From contig MCFE01000088.1 of the NCBI GenBank assembly GCA_002104905.1, forward strand, positions 62,001 to 126,000: DNA of 64,000 nt. The letters run 5' to 3'. This DNA is from Basidiobolus meristosporus CBS 931.73. Taxonomy: Eukaryota; Basidiobolomycota; Basidiobolomycetes; Basidiobolales; Basidiobolaceae. This document shows, piece after piece, positions 1 through 10,141 of this stretch (positions within the stretch are counted from its first letter, which is position 1; every line of letters begins with the position of its first letter). The notes beneath the pieces are model-generated. The model did not search any database. It had not been told where the DNA came from and saw nothing but the letters and a program-made list of their open reading frames with translations. The position numbers were made by a program, and so were the translations under genes.

Positions 1-212
1 AAGGCAAACACAGTTAAAGGCACTCTGTTCTTTCTTCTGGTACTTTAAGGCTTCCTCCCCTCCATTTTTAGAAGGGCATTCTTCTCCCATGACATTATCC
101 CAAAGGCCTCTTTTTATACCAGCATCTTCATCTTTACCTTCCACACTTGGTATTCAGATCCATCCAACTTTTCAGCAGAGGGAAGAATTCCAGTAATAGT
201 AGTAGTAGACAT
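1..212 (-). pseudogene. copia gag N-terminal fragment
   Basis: On the minus strand this reads as the first about 70 codons of the Gag of the copia family seen complete at 28,933-33,611: it shares the start MSTT and the run EKLDG...YQVWKVKMKML. An in-frame TAA follows shortly after that run, so this copy is dead. The window edge cuts it. It lies directly 3' of the truncated LTR at 223-550, as expected for a minus-strand element. Confidence 0.75.
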
Positions 213-222
213 TGCAGAGAGT

Positions 223-550
223 GTTGGAGATACTGGAAGTTATTGGGAGGACAAGTAGATTACGTAGTTTTCACTTAACAATTTATTGCATGTAGAAGTA
301 GTATTAATACTTTTACATGATTTTGGCATAACAAGCACATATAATAGGTTAAGGCAGGTCCCAAGAACATGTGTGCAAAGTTTGGGGCTGTTTGGACAAC
401 TTTGAGAATTTTCATGCTCTGGGTACCTGGTATTTTTGTGAAAATATTCCAAGTAAATCCCAACAAGATATTTGGTCAGTATTCTCTAGGATTTGAAGGT
501 AATGACTAAGTTAGATGAATATTTAGCTAGAATTCCCAGTTTTTACAACA
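223..550 (-). repeat. Truncated copia LTR
   Basis: This is the reverse complement of the 349-bp copia LTR defined at 28,933-29,281. It ends at 550 with the canonical TTTTTACAACA. At its left edge the last LTR bases plus the primer-binding region are missing, so the LTR runs straight into gag; a deletion of about 35 bp explains it. Its right edge is inserted into CACTA-like transposase sequence that starts at 551. Confidence 0.8.
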
Positions 551-960
551 TATACATGGTGGCCATTTACTGTTATCCTGCAGGTAAGCATACAAAATTC
601 ATCCAGCAATGGATACAGGTAGGTATCCAGGTTGGACAGTGATCTAGGCCCAGATACCAGCAAGACTACCATTAGATTATTGCTCTCATACTGTAAGATG
701 GGCAGCAGATTCAGATTAATGAGAATCAGTGGCCTGCAGGATTTGCTATTAGAGTACTTGTTGAATGAGAATCCATCAGGTGCAAAGGCAAAGGCATGGT
801 CATATATACATTCTAAGTAGCCCTTGATTCTTAGCTGTTTGTAATGTTTGCCATCAAATATATTGGATATGTTTGCGCTTGATTGATACTGAGTGTGATG
901 CTATATAGCTTTGCAACATTTGTTGGGCTGCATCAGCTTTCTCAGGCAGGGTATGACCGG
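551..960 (-). pseudogene. CACTA-like transposase relic, middle part
   Basis: This stretch matches 24,600-25,010 base for base over most of its length. On the minus strand it encodes the region before the first catalytic motif of the CACTA/EnSpm (Tnp2-type) transposase, including the conserved block around GPK.P.NLDS and the upstream DG.HYK.L segment. Stops and indels break it. It is interrupted at about 960 by a separate insertion and resumes near 1,886. Confidence 0.65.
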
Positions 961-1486
961 TGTGGTGGTGCATAGGTCCAAGGGAGAGATACATCCAACA
1001 CTTCTCAAGTGTTTTGTGTGTGGGGTGTTCACTGGGTACAATAACCTCTGGCAAAAGCTTGCTAGGAATACTTGGGTTCTGTCTCTAATCTAATATGAAG
1101 GGGAATAAAGCCACAAGCTTTTTAAGGGAAAACTATTAAGCTACAATCCCCAACTTAGTTGGCGTCTTAAAAAAAGTATGTGCTGGGTTCAGCGTCCTTT
1201 GAGATGACAATGTACTAAAGCTTCCAAAGTCAAAACAACTGTAAACTCCAACAGCAGGGACTTGATAAGAATGCAGCTGTGGTCAATAGTTACAAAGACA
1301 GAAAAGTATCTTTGCCTGTACAAGAACAAACTTGGGAAAGAATCAAATATAATAAAAGATACCTACTCTGAGTATTCCTCACAAGTAGTGCCTCCAAGGT
1401 CAGTTGGCTGTCAGTGCGGTTTCCTGGGAGTGTCCTATGGTCTGGGGTTGGAAGTTCAGGTAGCAGTAGGTAGCAGTAGGTAGCAG

Positions 1487-1801
1487 TGATCACAGTAATC
1501 AACAAGTTGGTATATTGATAAAAGGGATGATGATTTATTGTTGAGGGATAGCCTCCATTATATACTTCTCTTGCTGGCTAAGTGATTACTAATTGTGATG
1601 TTCCAGAAGGTTCTGGATATCAATAGAAATCTTAATGACATCAGAATGACCTAAGAATGCTCTAAGTTGGTGCCAGAAGGTTCTAAGCAGCACAACACAT
1701 CCAACCAATCAGGAATCAGCATTCTGAAACCTGTGTAACATAGGAATACCATATACAGTATGGAGATTTTAGGGATGGTGACATGGGTTGATCATGTGTC
1801 A
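1487..1801 (-). repeat. Candidate LTR with full pol II promoter layout
   Basis: Read on the minus strand the segment starts TGTGACAC and ends TGATCA. It contains, in order, an ATTGG box, two heat-shock-type motifs, a TATA box (GTATATAATGG, 1,554-1,565) and an AATAAA signal (1,531-1,539). This is the order seen in the other LTRs of the window (TATA, then AATAAA). The exact ends are inferred from the TG...CA rule; no partner LTR is in the window. Confidence 0.4.
1600..1617. promoter_or_regulatory. Heat-shock element (consensus trimer)
   Basis: The bases gTTCcaGAAggTTCtgGA match the alternating nTTCnnGAAnnTTCn pattern bound by trimeric HSF1, with three perfect 5-bp units and a near fourth. A second, slightly weaker copy (GAAggTTC core) is at 1,673-1,684. 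The element lies about 36 bp upstream of the minus-strand TATA box. Binding is inferred from the motif only. Confidence 0.45.
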
Positions 1802-1885
1802 CAGGTACTGGCGCAGGTACTTGCCTAATATAGAAGCACTTATAGCTAATAATCTTACACAAAGTGAGGGGTAACTTATGCAATA

Positions 1886-2830
1886 AGGTAAGCAGGTGTG
1901 ATAGTCAACTGGCTTATGGTGGATTCCTGACAACTTGGACACATTGCATGGTAGCATTTCTGGATGTAAAAGCCATGCAACTGTTAACATATTCTGAAAT
2001 CAGTAGAGTCTCTAAATTGTATGTTGCCAGCCACATGAAAGTTGTCCACTTGTACCATGTAGATGGTAAGTTGCATCCCAGAATGATTTTGGCAAGAAGT
2101 AGTAATAAATCCTCACAGCCCCCATTACTGATATTAGTAGAAAAGCACTACTACTATAGCCACAATATTATATGATTTAGCAGTAGATGGATTACTGGGC
2201 TCACTTGGCTCCATTAAGTATCCTTGGCATTTGTTTCAATGGTGTTGTCTCATTGCATATAGGGATTTGACCAGGCTCATATGTGGTACTGTTGTTAGGG
2301 GAGATAGGCTCAAAATCCATCAGTGAGCTTTCTTTATCAGAGCTATCACTCTGCATACCATATACAGAAGGCTGAGGTGAGCCTAAAGGTGTCACAAACT
2401 CATTTGACTCAGATTGTGTAAGGTGACAAAGATGGCCAGGTGCCAATATAGAGGTATAAACTGGCCAGCAAGAAAATGTAGGTACAGTAGTGACCGATGA
2501 ATGGTCAAATATGACTTGGGTGGCAAATTACTGGCCGTGATCCTTGTAATACTTCCTATGCTGTCTGCATGTTTCATGGCTGGGCAGCTTGCTGCAATAG
2601 CCACATGGTCATTTTTCTCTTCTCTTACAGCACTGAGTCAAAGTGGTCTTATCCATGGGGCAAACAATTTGACCTTCACCAATGTATTGCTATTACATCA
2701 CTTTTTGGTCAAGACTCATGTGAGCTCAAGACAGTCTTTTATTTGAGACATTGCACCTACATGAATGTAAGATTTGATGATGACCCATCATAGTAAGCAT
2801 CATAAATAAAGTCATGGTACCATATACACA
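1886..2830 (-). pseudogene. CACTA-like transposase relic, N-terminal part
   Basis: This is the continuation of 551-960 and parallels 25,040-25,990. On the minus strand it carries the acidic/Ser-rich stretch with GSPQPS.YGMQSDSS and the weakly zinc-finger-like Cys/His segment that open the Tnp2-type transposase. Multiple stops and frame changes make it non-functional. Confidence 0.55.
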
Positions 2831-2878
2831 TGTATATGTAACACTATTTCCCCTTTGGTTTAACTCACTTCCATATAT

Positions 2879-4683
2879 TTGCCACCAAAAAATAAAGCAA
2901 AGTTATCTGGTTCCCAACTAAACCCCACTGCTGACAACAGCAGAAGAACAATTGGAGAACAGCTTACTTTGACATTCAGAGCAACAAGCAGGGCTACATC
3001 CAAAAAAGACCTTATTAATAGTGTGCCCACTGAAGGTTATAATGCAGACTCCTCAGGCTCTCTGTCAAGCAGGCAATTGAAAACCTCTGCACAGCCACAA
3101 GCTGACTGTTATGCTTAGGCAGATGAGAATGTTGCAAACACAGTACCCACAGTTGAAAACCTGCCAGTAGCTGTCATAACATCACCAGCACCCATATTAG
3201 CAAGTTTTTTGTCAGCTCATGCCAAAGCATTAATGAAGTAATTAGGCACAGTGGCTGATAGGATATATGCAGGGAGGGAGAAAATGTAGTGTTTATACCA
3301 AAGCCTAAAAGTCAAAAGACATTGAAGATCTGTGAAGCTGTTGAGTGCAATAATGAATAGCGGGCTAATAATCAAGAAGCTATCAGAAGTCTAGCATGCC
3401 ATCACCTTAAGGCTGGCATATGATGAAACCATCAGGAACTCAAGGCCAAGCAGAATGCACTTGACTTGTCCATGAGCATTATCCTGGATTCAAGTGGGCA
3501 AATGGGCTTTGGGCCAGCATTAGTATGCTAATAAAGTGTCTTTAGAATAGCAGAAACTAACAAAGGCGGAAGAACAAGGGTGCCATGGCTAAAAACCAGC
3601 AGCTTCCTCAATAGCCTATTACAAGCAGGGCCAAAAGCTCCTAACAAGCATTAAAGAGACATCAGGTAGCTGGAAGAATGCCAATTTGGGACAAGCAGGT
3701 AGACACAGATACATCAGCACAACATTTATCAAGGAAAAAGCGTAGTACCACTCAAGAAGCACCCAGTCAAAGTAGCAGTGAAGGACTTGGCAGTGATAAA
3801 GACTAGCCGCGTTTACAGGAGCCTGTCACAACTATGGTTGCAAGCTCACAACAAGCAGAAAAGAAATATCAGGTTGCCAGGAGGGTGCCAGCAAGAGACA
3901 AGCAAGCCATAACAGATGCATCAGAGCAGAATTTATCAGGGAGAAAATATAGTTCATCACAAAAAGCACTGAGACAAAGCAGCAGTGAAGAACCTTACAG
4001 CAATTAAGGAAAAGGTAAAGGGAGAAATGTGTACCCAAACCTGAGACAAGGAGGCGTGCAGGAAAAGCAGCAGTTCTTGCCAATTGACGCCGCAAGCCAG
4101 GAACAGACTGAGTCCCATCATAGCCAAGAAGAATTACCAACAAGAAAACAGCTGCTTTCACAAGTGTTGGAAGCACAGCTAGTTGAACTACACTCCAGTA
4201 TGGTAGATGAGTTTGAATAAAATGGCAATATTTCTCCCACAGCCTCCACATCCTTCTATGTTGACAGAGTGGAGATCCCACTGACAAACAAGGCTATGGC
4301 ATCAAGAACTCAAAAGACTATCACAATCCCTTCTGTGGAATTTTGGAACATTAATAGGCACACCAAGAGGTTGCAGCACTTCTCTAAGAGCAGTGCTCAA
4401 GAAAATACTCAAATAATGCAAGGATTTATTGCAAAGACTGGCAGATGATGTGCTAGACCTTGCAGTTCCAGCTGAAGAACAGGACTTGTGGGAACCAGTA
4501 AATGAACAGAGGCATAAATCCATTGGGTTCCCACCAAAGTTGTGGAACCAGAGCGTTACAGCAGAGATTCTTATTAAGTGGTGGATTTCAATGGAGTTAT
4601 TTGTTGAGTGTGGGGTTGGGCTTAATGTTAGTGTAGGGTATAGGGTCTTGTACAGGTCAATACAATTGGCTATTAAGGTATAA
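2879..4683 (+). pseudogene. Accessory gene of the CACTA-like element, copy 1 (decayed)
   Basis: Copy 1 of the plus-strand gene that lies divergently to the transposase. It begins with MPPKNKAKLS, as copy 2 does at 26,019, and can be followed in broken frames to the C-terminal block GFPPKLWNQSVTAEIL at about 4,530-4,570. Stops occur throughout, for example at 3,116-3,118 and in the middle region. No known domain was recognised; see copy 2 at 26,019-28,096, which is better preserved. Confidence 0.6.
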
Positions 4684-5035
4684 CTGAAGTCTCAACAAAA
4701 ATAAATTGACAAGTATGCATGAAAAGTAAGTGAAACAGTTGAGTCAGGAAGTAAGGAGTGTTAATAAGAGGCAATAGCCAATCAATGCACACAAACAGAG
4801 GAGGTGATAGTGTGTCCAGGATCAGAAAGTGAGCAAATTGGTAGGGAGCCAATCAAAAGCCACCTGTACATTGTTATGATGAAAAATTTTGACCAACTTT
4901 TTTGTGAAATCCAAGGTGAAATTATTTTTCAACAGTCTCTGGATGGTGTCCTGCTGGGATCAGTACCTCTTAGTCACATGACTTTAATTCTTTGACAGCC
5001 TTTTGATGGGAGTGTCAGGCAGTATAATATTGGTC
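4684..5035. other. 3' non-coding tail of CACTA-like element, copy 1
   Basis: This 350-bp segment is about 85% like 28,097-28,410 by eye and ends where that similarity ends. No ORF of interest was seen. It should contain one terminal repeat of the element, but I could not define a matching inverted repeat at the other end. Confidence 0.45.
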
Positions 5036-5119
5036 CTGAAGGGACTGACTAAAGGTCCAAAATGATTTGTTGGCAATAACATAGATTGTGAATCTTGTAA
5101 TGCTCCCACACTGTTTGTG

Positions 5120-5700
5120 TACCTGAAGGCTGAGAGGCATACTATAATAACCACTTGAATATTTTTCTCTTCTCTAACTGTGTTGCATCAAAGTAGTGTG
5201 GTTCATGGGCAAACAGCTTGACATTTCAAACATAGAGCTACTATACACTTTGCTGTCAATATTCAACCAAGTTTAAGACAGTCTTGTATATGAGACATTG
5301 CACCTTCAATTATGTAAGATAAAAGAAACATACAACAGAAACCACCATGAACAAAGCTGTGGCACCACATACATGTGTATATGCAACATTGTCTTCCCTT
5401 GAGTTTCATTCACTTTTGTATATATGTGCAGTCAACAATTAAGCCAAGTTGTGAGATCCTAAACAGAGTCTTTTGTGGTCAGCAGCAGAAGAACAGTTGC
5501 ACAGCAGCTTCCCCTGATATTGAGTTCATCAAGTTGGGCTACATTCAGAAAAGGGCATGACAAGAGTATGCCCACTAAAGGCAATAATGCAGCCTACAAG
5601 GCTCTCAGTCAACTAGGTGTTGCAAATAGCTCCAAACTACCATTATGCAAAGGCAGATGAGAGTGTAGCAAACTCAGTACCTCCAGTCAGGGACCAGCAC
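5120..5700 (+). repeat. Third, partial CACTA-like fragment
   Basis: This resembles 2,600-3,180: the TTTTTCTCTTCTCT tract, the ...AGACATTGCACCT segment, the divergent promoter region with CACCACATACA, and a heavily decayed start of the accessory gene. It is truncated on the right by a gypsy relic. The 80 bp before it (5,036-5,119) show nothing recognisable. Confidence 0.5.
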
Positions 5701-5707
5701 ACAACTG

Positions 5708-8335
5708 CTAAAAGTTGAGAGGGTCTCCTGAATTTCTTTTTGCTTGATACTAATATCTTGATGGTTTGGCATTGTAAGCAAGTCTTGGAAGCCTAAGTCT
5801 GTCACAATTGTCTAAATCTTCCAGAATATTCACTTGTTTGTCCACAAGTTTGTAAGTTGCAAAATGTCATTCACTGATGATCTTTCATGGTCCTGTCCAT
5901 TGTGTCTCAAACCTCTTTCAAGTGTTGTTTCTCAGAGATATTAAGCTCACAACTTTCAATGCTTCTGATGATATAACCTTATCACATATGTGCTTCATTT
6001 TGCTGCAATTTAAATACCTTGGCCTTCACTTCTTGACATATTTGTTTTGGTTGCTAGTATCTATTTGGCTTACTATATTCATTTTCTAAGGCATCTGTGA
6101 GCTTTGATTGTGTGAGATCTCCTGGAATCCTTGGTTCACATCCATACCCTAAGTGAAATGGCAACTGTTAGGTGGTGTTGTGCACTCTGAGTCTGCAGGC
6201 AAAAAGTGCTTGGTCTATATACTCATCCTATCTACTAACATCTACACTTTCATACTTAGTCCGCATTTTCCATATTGTCCATTAAACTGCTCAGTAACTC
6301 TATCAGTTCTTAGGTGATATACCAGGGTTTGATTAGCCACATTTTGAGGTAAGCTCCCAAAATCTTTGCCATAAAGTTTACTCCTCTATAGAAAGATTCT
6401 ACAGGGCATCCAAGCTTTATAAGGATCTCATAGTCAATGAATCTTGCAACTTCTTATTCACTGACTACAGGTAGAGCTTTTGCAACTGGCCATGGTCTAT
6501 TGCTACCAGGATCCAATGGTTGCAATAACAGGTGGTTGGCAGTCATCCAATAATGCTAGTTCCCCATCAATCAAATGGTCTTACAGGCTTCAAGGGAAAG
6601 AGTTCAGCAGTTCACTTTGGTAGGCCTAGGTTGATTTGGAAGTTAGGGTTTTCTTCCTCAACTTCTCAGTATCTTGTTTCATTATGAGCCCCCAAGCTCT
6701 GACTTTCACAAGGCTATAGGTTCCCGCAATTCCAAGAAGTCCATATCCAATGTGTAGCTTATGGGCAATTAGCAATAGGGCTTCCATTAACTACTTGGTG
6801 GAGTTTTTCACCTGCTACTATAAACTTGCTGGCTTCATCCTGGATGAACTTCTTTATCTCTTCATCCACTCCAATAGGAATGGCCTGGTCTTCCAGGTTG
6901 TATGGTAATAAACTACGCCAATCTGTTATATGCAACAAGCTGAGTTGTGCCACTTGCTCTAGCTATGTTAAGGCATCAGCAACCATGCGGTTTTTCCCTG
7001 GGCAGTAAATAATGCCCAAGTCAAATTGCTGAATGTACTACTCTATCTTGCAATTCTGTTGGATAGTACCTTCTGAGTAACATATATACTCAAATAAGGT
7101 GTGAATAGTGTTCACAGTGCCCTTGACTCTTTCAATGTGGTATCTTTAGCTCTTGAAGCAGTGTATTATGGCAAGCATCTCCATTTCATGAGTTGGATAG
7201 CTTTGTTCTGCTGAGTTCAGTTTCTTGGATTAAAAAGCAAATAAGTAGTTCTTTCCCTCATTTACTTGGCTCAGTACTTCATGACTGCATAAACTGAGGC
7301 TTCTGTGTACAGAGCCAACTCTTTTCTGAAGTCTGGTATTCCTAAGCTTAGCTGCTTAGCAAGTTCATTCTTGAGCATCTGATTGGCAATCTGACAGGCT
7401 ATGTAGCACACCAAGGTGTTGTTGTTCTTGAGAATATCTGCTAGAGGGGCTGCAATACTTGCACAGGACATGACAAATCTCCAATAACAAAACATCATTC
7501 CAAGGAATGATATGAGTTCTGAAAAGCTATCAGGCTGCTTCAGATTCCTGATGAATTCAGTCTTCTTGGGGTCTAAGATCACTCCTGTGCTAGTCACTAT
7601 GCAACCCAGTTATTCAAATGTTCCTTCAAGAATTCACATTTTGCTATCTTACTGTACAGCTTGCTCTTATTTAGCAGCTTTAAGACCTTTTCAATATGCA
7701 CTATGTGGTCCTACTCTGTCTTACTCTATATCAATATGTCATATATGTAAGTTACTACAGATTTCTTCAAGTACTCCTGGAAGATTGCTTGCAAGGTCAT
7801 GAATGTTGCAGGGGTGTTTGTGAAGCTAAAACTCTTGACTTAGTACTTTTAATATCCATGCCTGATCCTGAATGCTGTTTTAGGGATGTCTTCTGGTTTC
7901 ACTCTAATCTGGTTGTGTCCTGACATGAGTTCAGCCTTGCTGAATATGGTAGCTTTGTTGAATTAGTCCATAAGCTCAACAATCTGGTGTATGGGGTAAT
8001 CACTCCTCACAGTAACTGTGTTTGCAGCTCCATGCTCAAGGCACATCCCAAGTGTCCCATCCTTCCTTCTCACAAAAAGCACTGGTGCTCCTCATGGCAA
8101 CTTGCTATTTCAGATATATACTTGCTTCAGCAACTGATCTATTTGTTTCTTCATCTCCACCAATTCCAATGGACTCATTCTGTAAGGTATCTTGCTCACT
8201 GAAGAGCCATATCCTGTTTCAATGGCATGATCCACATATCTGACTAGTTGTAGGCATACAAGCTCATCTGGAAACACATCATTGTATTCCCTTAAAAGAG
8301 TCTGCCCATCCTGGGGTAATACATCTATGAGTATA
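5708..8335 (-). pseudogene. Ty3/gypsy pol relic (minus strand)
   Basis: The segment aligns along its length with the 3' two-thirds of the intact gypsy ORF (10,142-12,830). Order on the minus strand: end of the protease-RT linker, RT, RNase H, integrase and the C-terminal tail. Stops and indels are scattered throughout; the longest surviving pieces are 108 codons (7,271-7,597, RT/RNase H) and 64 codons (6,759-6,953). No LTR flanks it. Many CpG sites of the intact copy are TpG or CpA here. Confidence 0.8.
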
Positions 8336-8340
8336 GATGT

Positions 8341-9763
8341 CTACCTGGACAAATTGTACATATTGACCCCCTGGATCAAGTGGAAAACTTGATTGATAGG
8401 TTGAAGGGAAGAACTTGCAACAAAGTGAATTATCAGAGAACTCAGACTATTGAAGAAGCATAAAGATTGCTATTGACTATGACTCAGCTATGTTTGGAGT
8501 TGGGCAGCCCACAATCACTATTCAGAGGGGCTACAATCACTATGAAAGAAGACACTCCAAAACAGTGCCAATGAAAATAGATATTATGCCAAAGAATCTC
8601 AGCTCAGAAAAAATGTAAGAAGAAAGGGTATGCTTTAATTGCCACCTGCAAGGACATATTGCAAAGTACTGTCCTCAGAGAAGAAATGGATACCAGTCAA
8701 CAAGAACCTTCAACTACATTGAAGCCCTTGAGCATAGTAACATGGAGGGCAAACTTGAAGAAGAATCAGAACTCAACTTCCATATGACAGAATAATGTCT
8801 ATCCCAAATGACATCAAACTCAGGACAGCTATTATACTACAATGAAGTAATTAATGGAGTACCTTCCAAGATCATTGCTTACTCAGGAGCATTGCATGAG
8901 TACATGTCAGAGCAATTTGCGTTGAAAGCTGGAATTAACTTGTAGCTCACCAAGTCAACTTCAGTCTCAACAGCAGATATGAACTCTTATATAAACAACT
9001 ATGTTACTCAGCCAGTAAGAATGAAGATCAATGACTATGAAGAATACCTACTGGCCTCTATATTTTGGAACTGCAAGTTTAACATTGGACTTGGAAGACC
9101 TGGCTACTTTGCTGTAATATATCAATCAACAGGAGAACCAATGCTACTCTGATGATGGAAGACAACAAGACCTATGCATTATTACCTGCCAGACTGGATT
9201 TCAACATGGTCAATTTAAGTTTGTGTAAAACAAATGAACTTATCAAGACGTGATTTTGTAGAGCACTTAGAAAAGGCACCCAGATGTTGCTCATAGTGGC
9301 ATTACAGAGGGACTCCTCTACTCCAGCACCCCATAAGGTCCAAACACTTTTGAAGGAATACTCAGAATGTGTTTTTATAAGAACCTGTAAGCTTAAGTTT
9401 GATGGATCATTTAGAAAAATGCTTACCAAGTATGCAAATGGAGCTGTCAGTAGATGTATGAGTATATAGACCAAGCACTTTTTGCCTGCAGAATTAGAGT
9501 GCACAACACCACCAAACAATTGCCATTTTACTTAGTGTATGGATGTGAACCAAGGATTCCAGGAGATCTCACACAGCCAAAGTTAACATATGCCTTAGAA
9601 GATGAACTCAGTCAGCCAGACAGACACCAGCAGACAGAGCAAAGATATCAACAGGCACAGGCCAAATTATCTCAAAGTGCAAAAAAGATGAAGCAGAGAT
9701 TTGTTAAGACTATATCACCAGAAGCATTGACAGTTGAGAACTTTGTATTGCTGAGATACAACA
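8341..9763 (+). pseudogene. Older gypsy relic (plus strand), left part
   Basis: It begins in mid-gag, passes the CCHC knuckle (about 8,635-8,680) and the protease, then jumps at about 9,395 from the end of protease to the integrase core: RT, RNase H and the start of integrase are deleted. It continues through the integrase C-terminus until the complete gypsy element interrupts it at 9,763. The relic resumes at 14,702. It lies head-to-head with the minus-strand relic at 5,708-8,335. Confidence 0.8.
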
Positions 9764-10131
9764 TGTTACAAGTCTTGGTATAAGAGTTGTAGAGGAATAG
9801 GGAGTTTAGCTAGTATTGTATTCACTAAAACTTGAACTGATTTTTATTGAGGTTCCAGCAGCTCCTTATATACATTTTGCCAGATCAATTGCTGACTAAT
9901 TGTATTTCCTAATGTAGGTTGTGGCTGATGACTCATTTGATTGCATCATCATCACCCAATAAGATCCTACTTAATATATCTATTTCTGTCTGATAAGGAT
10001 CTGCTGATTCATTTGCTGACTAATGCTACTGATTTCATAGATAATACTGATGTACTGATAACCTAAACATATACTAACTGATTTGACTAAAAACTGATCT
10101 AACTTAAACATTCAAGCGGCAGATCATAACA
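9764..10131 (-). repeat. 3' LTR of the complete gypsy element
   Basis: The 368-bp LTR starts TGTTAC and ends ATAACA on the plus strand. On the element's own strand it carries a TATA box (GTATATAAGG) and an AATAAA signal. Confidence 0.93.
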
Positions 10132-10141
10132 TTCTCCCCTA
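10132..10141 (-). other. Polypurine tract of gypsy element
   Basis: On the minus strand the bases AGGGGAGAA lie immediately before the 3' LTR, the usual site for plus-strand DNA priming. Confidence 0.7.

Larger units (their letters stand above)
961..1885. mobile_element. Unclassified insertion carrying an LTR-like segment
   Basis: The sequence is absent from the otherwise colinear copy at 25,010-25,040, so it is an insertion of about 925 bp into the CACTA-like relic. No recognisable coding domain was found in 961-1,486. The segment 1,487-1,801 has LTR-like organisation when read on the minus strand. Just left of it is a short repeat, TAGCAGTAGG, in two and a half copies (1,461-1,487). I see no clear target duplication. 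Confidence 0.5.

Noticed and set aside
1461-1487. TAGCAGTAGG repeat as a possible telomere-like or primer-binding motif
   Set aside because: Only two and a half units, no match to telomere repeats; similarity to the gypsy primer-binding site is limited to GTAGCAG.
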